A stretch of DNA of 32,128 nucleotides from Candidatus Ruminimicrobiellum bubulum (GTDB taxonomy: Bacteria; Elusimicrobiota; Endomicrobiia; Endomicrobiales; Endomicrobiaceae), in the NCBI GenBank assembly GCA_017651625.1, contig JAGCCP010000038.1:1-32128 (forward strand), in the 5' to 3' direction. A program made the translations under genes and the position numbers. A model generated the notes under the pieces. The model was not told where the DNA came from, searched no databases, and saw only the letters and a program-made list of their open reading frames with translations. Position 1 is the stretch's first letter. Each line of letters opens with the position of its first letter. Shown here piece by piece: positions 1 to 7,252 of this stretch.

Positions 1-1
1 A

Positions 2-3000
2 ATGAGTGACGGAGCGGAAGGTAAATTAGTAGTAGAAGACAATTTAACAAACCAAGCAAATATAACACAGAAAGAAATAGAAATAACCGGTGGCGACTTT
101 GAAAATGTAAGAACAAGTTCAATAACAGCAGAAAAGATAACGGTAGCAGACGGTTCATCATTAGTAACAGATGCAGCAGGTTTGGATATAAGTGATAGTA
201 TAACAATAACCGGAGAATCAACATTGTTGAATTTGAAAGATGATGGTGAAGCAGAAATAGATGCAACAATAACCGGAGCAGGAAAGATTGTTAAAGAAGG
301 TGAAGGAACAGTAACATTGAGCGGAGACAATACATATACCGGAACGACAACAATTACAGGTGGTGCAATAGAAATAGGTTCGGCGGACAATATTAGTACA
401 AATACAATATACATGGATGGTGGTAAGTTAATAATAAGTGCAGAAGAAGAAGTAGAGTTAGGAAACGAGATAATCGGAACGGATCATAACGACGTTGATA
501 TAGAAGTAACCGGAGAAAACGCAGTATTAACAGGTGAAATATTAGGAAACGAAAACTTAGTAAAGACAGGAGAAGGAATATTAGATTTACAGATGGATTC
601 TAACTCTTATGCAGGAGATACCGTAATAGGTGAAGGCGGAATAAGAGGAACAACTGAAAATATTAACGGAAAAGTAATAGGCAGCGGAGATGAAAATTCA
701 TCAGTTGAATTCTATGATGAAGATGGTGAAGTAACATTGAACGAATTTGATACAGAAAAGTTCATAGGAACATTTGAAAAAACAGGTGCTGCAACGATGA
801 CCGTAACAAATAACTTCAAAGCGATAAATGCAAATATTACAAATGGAACATTTGTAATAAACAATGATGCTTCAATGGGTGGAAGCGGAAGCACATTTGA
901 GGTGACAGATACTATGAAATTAACCGATTCAATCTTGAAAGGTTATGGTGATATAACAACAGGTGATTTGATAATCGGTAAAAATGCATCTCTTGCTCCG
1001 GGAAATTCAACGACTACATTTAAAGTAAACGGAAACTTAATATTTGAAGATAACGGAAACTATGATGTAGAATTCGGACAGTTCGATATGGATAGTGAAG
1101 GTCATTATAATGATAATACTCAAGTATCGGGAACGACCACAATCGGAGAAGATGCAACAATAACATTGAACAACTTGGAAGGTAAATATTATGTTGCAGA
1201 AACGATAGAATTAATAAATTCCGGAACGTTGGCAGACGGATATGAATATAAAGAAGAAAATGTAACATTTAACGATAACGATGCCAGAGATTTGAGAGTA
1301 GGATATGATACGAGAATATCGACAAGAGTATATACTGAAGGAAATATTTTGAAAATAGATTTACAAAGAAAACAAAGTGAATATTCTGTGGCAACAGACT
1401 TTGACAGAAGTCATAATGAACAAGAAGCGGCAAATACAATAGATGCAGTTTCTACAGGAAAAGGAGGAGATATAACTTTACCGTTGGATGTGATGGAACA
1501 TTTCTACTATTATGAAGATCCTGAAACAGGAGAAACAAATATACCTGCATTAAAAGCAGCACTCAATGATGTTGCAGGTGTAATACATGCAAATGCAACT
1601 AACTTAACATTTTTTAATTCAAAGGCGGAACATGTATACGATAAAATTAAGGAAAGAACAAGTTATGCACCATGCACAAAAATTCACGATAGAATATGGG
1701 GAGAATATTATTACAATACATATAATGTTGACAAAGATGATAACTCACCTAAATTTAATACGACTACAAACGGATTCTTGGTAGGATTTGATATTATATC
1801 ATCGAAAAAACAAGAAGAGGAATCGCTAAACGAAAATAATGAAGACAGAGAATTAAAGATAAGTTATGTAGACGGCAACGAATCAAACGTATATTTTGTT
1901 GATGGTAACGAAGCAGGAATAAACGAATATTTTGTTGATGGAAACTTTGTTTCAAAGAAATATTATGTAAGAGGTAATGAAGACGAACCTATAGAATATT
2001 TTGATGGTAACGAAATGAAAAAGAATGAAAAATATGAACCGGTACCACAAGTATATTTTGTTGATGGTAATGATATAAAGATAAATGAAAAACCTGCAGA
2101 AAAATCTAAAGAATATTATGTAACCGGTAATGAAGAATCTCCGAACGAATACAATATTGATGGTACTGAAAATGATTCGGATATACAATATGAAGCAGAA
2201 GAATCGTCGGAGGAAGGACAATGGATATTGGGAGTTATGGGTGGATATGGTACAAACGAATTAAAACAAAGAAGAGATAAAACATCCATGAATGATATTA
2301 ATTTAGGTTTATATGGCGGGTATGAAAACAATAAATGGTTGCTAAAAGGTATGTTGTTGGGTGGATATGAACAATATACAATCGATAGAACAATAGAGTT
2401 TATGGATAGAACCGCAAACAGTGATCATAACGGTTATAGTGCAGCATTAGATTTAGAGGCAGGATATAAGATAAGTTTGAACAAAAAAGATAGTCAAGCA
2501 AGACATAAGATGTACTTGAAGCCGTTCGTTGGAGTAATCGGAAGCTATATGAATAACGAAAGTTATGAAGAAAAAGGTGCTGAATCACTGAATTTAAAAG
2601 TAGAAAATTATGATGCAGTGACAGCCGAAGCAAGAGCAGGACTTGAAATAAACGGAAAAATAAAGAAGTTCGGTTGGTATGCAAAGGCCGGAGTAAGACA
2701 GTTGTTAACCGATAAACGTAACGAAATTGAAATGTCGTTATTGGACTTTGCAGATGAAACTAAGATGAAGATATGGAGTGCAGAAAATGCACAAACGACA
2801 TTGACCGGTGGAATCGGAGCAGATTATGCTTTGTCTGAAGATTGGACAATATTTGCAAACGGATTAGGAAATTTTGCAGATGTTTCAACTAACTATTATG
2901 CAAATATAGGATTAATGTATAAATTCGGATGCAAACATAATAAAGAAGTTGCAAAGGAAAATAAAGTTGATGAAATTGTTATAGTGGATAATAAAGCAAA

Positions 3001-3523
3001 TGCGGAAGAAGAATTAAGAAAACAATTGGAAGAAAAAGCATTGAGAGAAGCAGAAGAAAGAGAAAAAGCATTAAGAGAAGCTGAAGAAAGGGAAAAGGCA
3101 TTACAGGAACAAATACAAAATTATAAAGCCAAAATTGTAAGCGAACAAGAAGCTCAACAAATGAAAGAAAAAACAATTACAAGTTTGAGAATATCCGGTC
3201 CTACATTCAAGTTTGGAACAACTGAGCTTAGTGAAGAAGGTAAAGGAAAATTGAAAGAAGTTGCACAAGAAATAAAAAATTATCCGGATGCGGACGTATT
3301 AATAGAAGGTCATACAGATAGTATAGGAAGTGATGAAGTTAACCAGAAATTATCTGAACAAAGAGCTTCTTCAGTGGCAACATCGTTAAAGAAAGATTAT
3401 AAGATTACGAACAATATTTCCGTAATCGGTAAAGGTGAAAAAGAGCCGATAGCTTCTAATGAAACAGAAGCCGGCAGAGCGAAAAACAGAAGAGTTGAAA
3501 TTATACTTACAACCGCAGAATAA
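2..3523 (+). CDS. Autotransporter with C-terminal OmpA-like domain (5' partial)
   Basis: The frame is open from the window edge, so the signal peptide and probably more passenger lie upstream. Residues about 1-490 are a repetitive, Gly/Thr/Asn-rich passenger. It contains a passenger-associated repeat (SGDNTYTGTTTITGG, about 103-117), as in beta-helical autotransporters. A barrel start follows (DRIWGEYYYN about 563, NGFLVGFDII about 590). About 140 residues then carry eight Y-x-V-D-G-N-E-like repeats (about 620-725). Aromatic barrel strands resume at GQWILGVMGGYG (about 738) and end near 978 (LMYKFG). A charged coiled coil with tandem REAEEREKAL units (about 1000-1055) leads to an OmpA-like peptidoglycan-binding domain (EGHTDSIGSDEVNQKLSEQR, then NRRVEI). 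Classical autotransporters end at the barrel, so the OmpA tail is unusual. It probably anchors the barrel to the wall. A terminator follows the stop. Confidence 0.85.
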   Translation: MSDGAEGKLVVEDNLTNQANITQKEIEITGGDFENVRTSSITAEKITVADGSSLVTDAAGLDISDSITITGESTLLNLKDDGEAEIDATITGAGKIVKEGEGTVTLSGDNTYTGTTTITGGAIEIGSADNISTNTIYMDGGKLIISAEEEVELGNEIIGTDHNDVDIEVTGENAVLTGEILGNENLVKTGEGILDLQMDSNSYAGDTVIGEGGIRGTTENINGKVIGSGDENSSVEFYDEDGEVTLNEFDTEKFIGTFEKTGAATMTVTNNFKAINANITNGTFVINNDASMGGSGSTFEVTDTMKLTDSILKGYGDITTGDLIIGKNASLAPGNSTTTFKVNGNLIFEDNGNYDVEFGQFDMDSEGHYNDNTQVSGTTTIGEDATITLNNLEGKYYVAETIELINSGTLADGYEYKEENVTFNDNDARDLRVGYDTRISTRVYTEGNILKIDLQRKQSEYSVATDFDRSHNEQEAANTIDAVSTGKGGDITLPLDVMEHFYYYEDPETGETNIPALKAALNDVAGVIHANATNLTFFNSKAEHVYDKIKERTSYAPCTKIHDRIWGEYYYNTYNVDKDDNSPKFNTTTNGFLVGFDIISSKKQEEESLNENNEDRELKISYVDGNESNVYFVDGNEAGINEYFVDGNFVSKKYYVRGNEDEPIEYFDGNEMKKNEKYEPVPQVYFVDGNDIKINEKPAEKSKEYYVTGNEESPNEYNIDGTENDSDIQYEAEESSEEGQWILGVMGGYGTNELKQRRDKTSMNDINLGLYGGYENNKWLLKGMLLGGYEQYTIDRTIEFMDRTANSDHNGYSAALDLEAGYKISLNKKDSQARHKMYLKPFVGVIGSYMNNESYEEKGAESLNLKVENYDAVTAEARAGLEINGKIKKFGWYAKAGVRQLLTDKRNEIEMSLLDFADETKMKIWSAENAQTTLTGGIGADYALSEDWTIFANGLGNFADVSTNYYANIGLMYKFGCKHNKEVAKENKVDEIVIVDNKANAEEELRKQLEEKALREAEEREKALREAEEREKALQEQIQNYKAKIVSEQEAQQMKEKTITSLRISGPTFKFGTTELSEEGKGKLKEVAQEIKNYPDADVLIEGHTDSIGSDEVNQKLSEQRASSVATSLKKDYKITNNISVIGKGEKEPIASNETEAGRAKNRRVEIILTTAE
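1865..2175 (+). repeat. Coding repeat: eight Y-x-V-D-G-N-E-like units
   Basis: The translated region holds YVDGNE, YFVDGNE, YFVDGN, YYVRGNE, YFDGNE, YFVDGND, YYVTGNE and YNIDGTE. They are separated by 5-14 polar, Glu/Lys-rich residues. The DNA words (for example gttgatggtaacgaa) also repeat, which suggests expansion by duplication. The array interrupts the autotransporter barrel between its second and third predicted strands. Confidence 0.8.
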
Positions 3524-3537
3524 TCGGATATAGTATT

Positions 3538-3573
3538 AAAAAGCAGGTAAGAAAAATCTTACCTGCTTTTTTT
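3538..3573 (+). terminator. Intrinsic terminator after the autotransporter
   Basis: An 11-bp perfect stem (AAGCAGGTAAG pairing with CTTACCTGCTT) has a 6-nt loop and is followed by a T-run. It starts about 15 nt after the stop codon. The preceding A-run would let it work on the minus strand as well. Confidence 0.9.
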
Positions 3574-3731
3574 ATTTCAAAAATTACTAATTACTAATTT
3601 CCAATTGTTTTTGGTGGTTGTTAACAACTTGTGGATAACTTTTGTTTTTAATCTGTATTTACCGAGTGAATAGGGGGTAAAACAGTGGCGGTTGATAACT
3701 GTTTTACTTGTTATTAAAGTAAAAAAAGTTG
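3574..3731. other. Non-coding AT-rich stretch with one DnaA-box-like site
   Basis: No credible gene is visible. The stretch contains a near-repeat of attactaatt, a palindrome TTGTTAACAA, and a perfect match to the DnaA box consensus TTATCCACA on the minus strand (3630-3638). A second, poorer match lies near 3693. One good box is not enough to call an origin. Confidence 0.4.
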
Positions 3732-3760
3732 TTGACAAGTATCCAATCAGCAGTTATACT
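3732..3760 (+). promoter_or_regulatory. Near-consensus sigma-70 promoter for the small RNA
   Basis: TTGACA (3732-3737), a 17-nt spacer, then TATACT (3755-3760). The predicted start, 7 nt downstream, is G3767, which is exactly the first base of the long stem of the RNA that follows. Confidence 0.85.
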
Positions 3761-3766
3761 TACATT

Positions 3767-3842
3767 GCCCTTGGTGATGTAGTAACAAGTAAAACTTGTG
3801 GTACGGACTGCCATAACTGTCCCTTTCACCAAGGGCTTTTTA
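3767..3842 (+). ncRNA. Probable 76-nt structured small RNA
   Basis: A near-consensus promoter predicts transcription from G3767. The 5' end GCCCTTGGTGA (3767-3777) pairs perfectly over 11 bp with TCACCAAGGGC (3826-3836), and a T-run follows. The closing stem is therefore also an intrinsic terminator. Between the arms are two small hairpins: ACAAGT-aaa-ACTTGT (3784-3798) and GGAC...GTCC (3804-3821). This gives a three-way junction. GGTA and TGCC could pair alternatively. I see no SRP RNA, tmRNA, RNase P or 6S signature. An open frame (3692-3886) crosses it, but it would have to start upstream of the promoter. Function unknown; it looks like a free-standing RNA rather than a leader, because the next gene is on the opposite strand. 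Confidence 0.7.
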
Positions 3843-3850
3843 TTTGCATA

Positions 3851-3876
3851 AAAAAAGCACCTTTCGGTGCTTTTTT
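3851..3876. terminator. Bidirectional intrinsic terminator
   Basis: AAAAAAGCACC, loop tttc, GGTGCTTTTTT: an 11-bp stem with an A-run on one side and a T-run on the other. It can stop transcripts from the small RNA (+) and from glnA (-), which converge here. Confidence 0.85.
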
Positions 3877-3883
3877 AAGTTTA

Positions 3884-4002
3884 TAGATTATAGCTGAAAA
3901 CTTAAAGTTTGTTGTAAGAATTCACTTTGTGAATTTTTGTTGTTTATTAGAAAATTTTGTTTCACAAAATTTTACATTAAACTTTAAACTGTAAGCTGTC
4001 GT
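3884..4002 (-). repeat. Palindromic intergenic element at the glnA 3' end
   Basis: It begins directly behind the glnA stop codon. The outer arms are imperfect inverted repeats (ttatagctgaaaacttaaag near 3891 against actttaaactgtaagctgtc near 3981). Inside are two smaller palindromes, one centred on TTCACTTTGTGAA (3921-3933) and one on AAAATTTTGTTTCACAAAAT (3952-3971). The layout of outer arms plus inner AT palindromes resembles the elements at 7107-7252 and 14077-14220, but the sequence differs. Confidence 0.55.
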
Positions 4003-5331
4003 TTAGTAGTTAACTAAATATTCATCAATTTCCCATTGATGAACTTTTGTTCTGTAAGCATCCCACTCATCAATTTTAGACTTTGTATAAAGATTAAAAG
4101 CATGATCTCCCAAAGTTTGTTTGATAAGTTCACTTTTTTGCATTGCTTTAACTGCATTTATTAAATTGTGCGGTAAATTTTCTATACCTGCTTTATCTCT
4201 TTCTTCTTTTGTCATTTGATAAATATTTCTGTCAACTGCAGGTTTTATTTTCATATTCTTTTTTATACCGTCGATTCCTGCTGCCAAACAAGATGCTAAT
4301 AAGAAATAAGGATTTGCCGAAGGATCCGGATTTCTTAATTCTATTCTGGTAGAAGCACCTCTTGCCGCGGGTATTCTTACCAAAGGACTTCTGTTTCTTG
4401 CAGACCAAGCAATATAAACAGGAGCTTCATATCCCGGAACCAATCTCTTATAAGAGTTTACAAGCGGATTGGAAATTGCAGAGAAAGATTTTATGTGATA
4501 CATCAACCCCGCAATATATTTATATGCTATTTTTGAAAGTCCCAATTTATCTTTTTCGTCATAAAAAGCATTTTTGCCATTTTTAAATAACGATTGGTTT
4601 ATGTGCATACCGGAACCGCAAATACCGAATATCGGTTTCGGCATAAATGTTGCATGTAGTCCATGTTTTTGTGCTATGGTTTTAACAACAAGTTTAAAAG
4701 TGTTTATGTTATCTGCGGTTTTTAAAGCATCCGCATATTTAAAATCTATTTCGTGTTGGCCTCTTGCAACTTCGTGGTGTGCCGCTTCTATTTCAAAACC
4801 CATATCTTCAAGAGTTAAGCACATTTCTTTTCTTGCACTTTCACCTAAATCTATAGGAGCAAGATCAAAGTATCCTGCAGCGTCATGAGTTTTCGTTGTA
4901 GGTTTTCCCTGTTCGTCTGTTAAAAATAAAAAGAATTCAAGTTCGGAACCTACATTAAATGTATAACCTAACTTTGCGGCATTTTTTAAACTTCTTTTTA
5001 AAATATTTCTCGGACAACCTTCAAAAGGTTTTCCGTCGGGAGTATAAATGTCACAAATTAATCTTGCAACTTTGCCTTCTTCCTGTTTCCATGGGAATAT
5101 TACAAATGTGTCGGGATCGGGATGTAAGTACATGTCACTTTCTTCGATTCTTGCAAAACCTTCAATAGAAGAACCGTCGAACATGCACTTATTATCTAAT
5201 GCTTTTTCGATTTGTGTTGCTGTTATTGCAACATTTTTAAGTTGACCGAAAATATCGGTAAACTGCAATCTGATAAATTTTACATCTTGTTCTTTAATGA
5301 TTTTAATAACGTCTTGTTTAGTATATCCCAT
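4003..5331 (-). CDS. glnA: Glutamine synthetase type I (alpha-like)
   Basis: Makes glutamine from glutamate, ammonia and ATP; cytoplasmic dodecamer in this family. The 442-residue length suits the alpha branch of GSI. Visible signatures are [15 protein letters not shown] (about 52-66), the Glu/His-rich metal region [13 protein letters not shown] (about 184-196), [10 protein letters not shown] (ATP site) and NRSPLVRIP with [19 protein letters not shown]. The C-terminal part lacks the NLYxLPPE adenylylation-site sequence of the beta type, so control by adenylylation is unlikely. The start is supported by AAGGAG 6 nt upstream. It is monocistronic, with its own promoter and the terminator pair beyond 3880. 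Confidence 0.97.
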   Translation of the reverse strand: MGYTKQDVIKIIKEQDVKFIRLQFTDIFGQLKNVAITATQIEKALDNKCMFDGSSIEGFARIEESDMYLHPDPDTFVIFPWKQEEGKVARLICDIYTPDGKPFEGCPRNILKRSLKNAAKLGYTFNVGSELEFFLFLTDEQGKPTTKTHDAAGYFDLAPIDLGESARKEMCLTLEDMGFEIEAAHHEVARGQHEIDFKYADALKTADNINTFKLVVKTIAQKHGLHATFMPKPIFGICGSGMHINQSLFKNGKNAFYDEKDKLGLSKIAYKYIAGLMYHIKSFSAISNPLVNSYKRLVPGYEAPVYIAWSARNRSPLVRIPAARGASTRIELRNPDPSANPYFLLASCLAAGIDGIKKNMKIKPAVDRNIYQMTKEERDKAGIENLPHNLINAVKAMQKSELIKQTLGDHAFNLYTKSKIDEWDAYRTKVHQWEIDEYLVNY

Positions 5332-5366
5332 GATATCTCCTTACGGAAATTTATGATTAGAGTAAC

Positions 5367-5394
5367 ATTATATTAAAAAAGAATTGTGTTGTAA
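5367..5394 (-). promoter_or_regulatory. glnA promoter
   Basis: On the minus strand TTACAA (5394-5389), a 16-nt spacer and TATAAT (5372-5367). The predicted start lies near 5360, giving a leader of about 30 nt that contains the ribosome binding site. Confidence 0.65.
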
Positions 5395-5435
5395 AATTTT
5401 TATATATTTTTTGTCGTTGTAGTTTGCCGTTAAAG

Positions 5436-5551
5436 ACCTTAAAATTTTGTGTTAGAATGAAACAACTAACGAATGAAGTGTACTTGGATTCCGTAAGGGT
5501 GTACTCGATTGAGTCAGTTGCAAAATTATAACCAAAATATTAAGGTCGCTA
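5436..5551. repeat. Inverted-repeat structured element between hydrogenase and glnA
   Basis: The arms GACCTTAAAATTTTG (5436-5450) and CAAAATATTAAGGTC (5534-5548) are inverted copies with one mismatch, about 83 nt apart. Inside lie GTTAG...CTAAC (5451-5470) and a segment bounded by GTGTAC...GTGTAC with CTTGGATTCCGTAAG in it. It starts about 10 nt past the hydrogenase stop. It could be a processed 3' structure or a small mobile element remnant. No protein gene is visible here. Confidence 0.45.
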
Positions 5552-5558
5552 TAAGTTG

Positions 5559-6986
5559 TTATACAGAATATTTCTTAACATCTTCGTTTGCTTGTTTGAT
5601 AGGTTTTATTGTCTCGCATCCGCCGACACATCCGCCTTTACATACCATAACTTCTATCAGGTTTGAATTACAATGCCCGTCGGCATATGCGGAAAGTTTT
5701 AAAACATTTTTCTTATCCAAATCGGTAATAAGTTCGTCTTTTATAAATTTCGTATCAATTCTTAAATAATGTTTTAATGCTTGAGATACTCCGCCGGTAA
5801 CGGCAAACTCTCTTGCATATTTTGTAGGAACATCTTCCGATTTAGTTTCTTGACATAAATCTATATTTATATGTTTCGTATTAATTATTGCTTGTAATTC
5901 CTGAAATGTTAAAACATAATCTATCAAAGGATCTTCCTGTGCTTCTTTTCTTTTCGATAAGCAAGGTCCTATAAATACCGTAATACAGTCCGGATATTTT
6001 TGTTTTGCAATTTCTGCCGTATAGTGCATCGGTGTATAAGTATCCGACACAAACGGTTTTAATTTTTCAAGATGTTTTTTTACAAGTCTTATATAAGCAT
6101 GGCAACATGATGTTGTCATAAATTGTTGTTTGTTTATTACTAACTTGTTTTCAAATTCTTCCGCTTCTTTTTTTGCGGTTATATCGGCACCTAAAGCAAC
6201 TTCAAAAACATGTTCAAACCCTATTTGTTTAAGAGCGGTTGTAATTTTACCGACAGAAGCACCGAACTGTCCGGTTATGGATGGTGCCATTAATGCTACA
6301 AGTTTTTTTGTATGCAAAAGTTTTAGAACATCAAGAAGTTGTCTTCTTACCATTATGGCACCGAACGGACAAGCACTTATGCATTTTCCGCAACTTATAC
6401 ATAAACTGTGATCAATGTTTGCTCTGCCTTTACCGTCTTTTTTTATTGCATTTACGGGACATGCTTCTTCGCATGGAACAACAAGTTTTAAAATTGCATT
6501 GTAAGGGCAGGCTTCTTTACATTTTCCGCAGTTTTTACATTTGTCCGTATCTATATGTGCTTTATGATCTTCAAAAGATATTGCACCGAAATTGCAGGCA
6601 TTTATACATTTTCTGGACAAGCATTCTTTACATATTTCGCTTACCATGAATCTGCTTTTAACACAAGCCGAACATGCAGATTCAAGTACGGTTAAAAGTT
6701 TGTTGTTTGTTTTATATTTTTTTTCGTTTTCAGGTTTAAGGTAATCCGATAAAGGCAATGCCTCATCAACATCGTTTATGGAATAGCCGAGTGCCGCAAG
6801 AGTTCTTAATTTTAAAATTGCTCTTTCTTTATACACACAACAACGAACTTGTGCATCGCTACCTTTAGGTATAATATTGAACGGTAAATGGTTAATGTCG
6901 TCAAGATTGTTTTCAAAAAATAATCTGCAAATTTCTTCCAATACTTTTGTTTTAAAATATTCCGAATAATTTATTTCCTGTTTCAT
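5559..6986 (-). CDS. Monomeric [FeFe] hydrogenase, group-B type
   Basis: Catalyses H+/H2 interconversion with ferredoxin-type electron carriers. The N-terminal region has RCCVYKERAILKLRTLAALG (about 49-68), which I associate with group B enzymes. Cys-rich stretches for iron-sulfur clusters follow, including CKNCGKCKEACP and CISCGKCISACP (about 107-213). The three H-cluster motifs are present: TSCC (about 289), GPCLSKRKE (about 337) and EVMVCKGGCVGGC (about 445), with the proton-relay Cys and all four cluster Cys. L1 reads TSCCHAY rather than TSCCP, a small deviation. No maturases (HydE/F/G) are in the window. No clear Shine-Dalgarno; TAGAAT lies 9 nt before the ATG, so the mRNA may be leaderless. 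Physiological direction is unknown; fermentative H2 production is the simplest guess. Confidence 0.9.
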   Translation of the reverse strand: MKQEINYSEYFKTKVLEEICRLFFENNLDDINHLPFNIIPKGSDAQVRCCVYKERAILKLRTLAALGYSINDVDEALPLSDYLKPENEKKYKTNNKLLTVLESACSACVKSRFMVSEICKECLSRKCINACNFGAISFEDHKAHIDTDKCKNCGKCKEACPYNAILKLVVPCEEACPVNAIKKDGKGRANIDHSLCISCGKCISACPFGAIMVRRQLLDVLKLLHTKKLVALMAPSITGQFGASVGKITTALKQIGFEHVFEVALGADITAKKEAEEFENKLVINKQQFMTTSCCHAYIRLVKKHLEKLKPFVSDTYTPMHYTAEIAKQKYPDCITVFIGPCLSKRKEAQEDPLIDYVLTFQELQAIINTKHINIDLCQETKSEDVPTKYAREFAVTGGVSQALKHYLRIDTKFIKDELITDLDKKNVLKLSAYADGHCNSNLIEVMVCKGGCVGGCETIKPIKQANEDVKKYSV

Positions 6987-7020
6987 AATATATATATTCT
7001 ATCAATTTTAAAATGAAAAG

Positions 7021-7066
7021 GGAAAACGGATGCAGTGTTTGTTGGCGAACAACCGCATCCGTTTTC
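7021..7066 (-). terminator. Strong hairpin, probable terminator of the feo/porin transcript
   Basis: A 12-bp perfect stem (GAAAACGGATGC with GCATCCGTTTTC) has an inner GTTG/CAAC stem. On the minus strand it is followed by a pyrimidine-rich, T-containing tract. It lies between the porin stop (7253) and the hydrogenase start (6986). Confidence 0.65.
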
Positions 7067-7106
7067 TTCTGTGGAGAAAGTAAATTCTCGTCAAGACTAT
7101 ACAACA

Positions 7107-7252
7107 GAAGATTTGAAGATTGGAAGATTGGATGATTGGAAGTTCAAATGTAAAATTTGCTTTGCAAATTTTGTTAATATTTAATCTTCCTTTTTTTTTC
7201 TATTCTTCCGTTCTTCTAATCTTCTAGTCTTCCAAATTGCCGACGGCAATTT
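7107..7252. repeat. Palindromic 3'-end element with 8-bp tandem repeat (copy 1)
   Basis: Left arm: five octamers close to GAAGATTG (7107-7146). Centre: palindrome AAAATTTGCTTTGCAAATTT (7152-7171). Right arm: the same octamer on the opposite strand (CTTCTAAT-like units, about 7183-7233). It ends in AAATTGCCGACGGCAATTTT, which touches the porin stop codon. The arms can fold into a long imperfect hairpin. With the hairpin at 7021-7066 it fills the 266-nt gap between porin and hydrogenase; no gene is seen in the gap. Confidence 0.7.

Noticed and set aside
3574-3731. Replication origin
   Set aside because: Only one perfect DnaA box is visible, with no cluster and no dnaA, dnaN or similar gene nearby.
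3692-3886. 64-codon open frame with a Cys-rich stretch (CGTDCHNCPFHQG)
   Set aside because: It would start upstream of a near-consensus promoter and run through a self-terminating RNA structure and a second terminator. No RBS. The Cys codons fall in paired RNA segments.
5436-5551. tRNA or known riboswitch
   Set aside because: No cloverleaf and no recognisable ligand-binding core on either strand. It lies at a 3' end rather than in a leader.
7107-7252. CRISPR array or insertion sequence
   Set aside because: The repeat period is 8 nt with no spacers, and there is no transposase frame or target duplication. It is better described as a small palindromic element.
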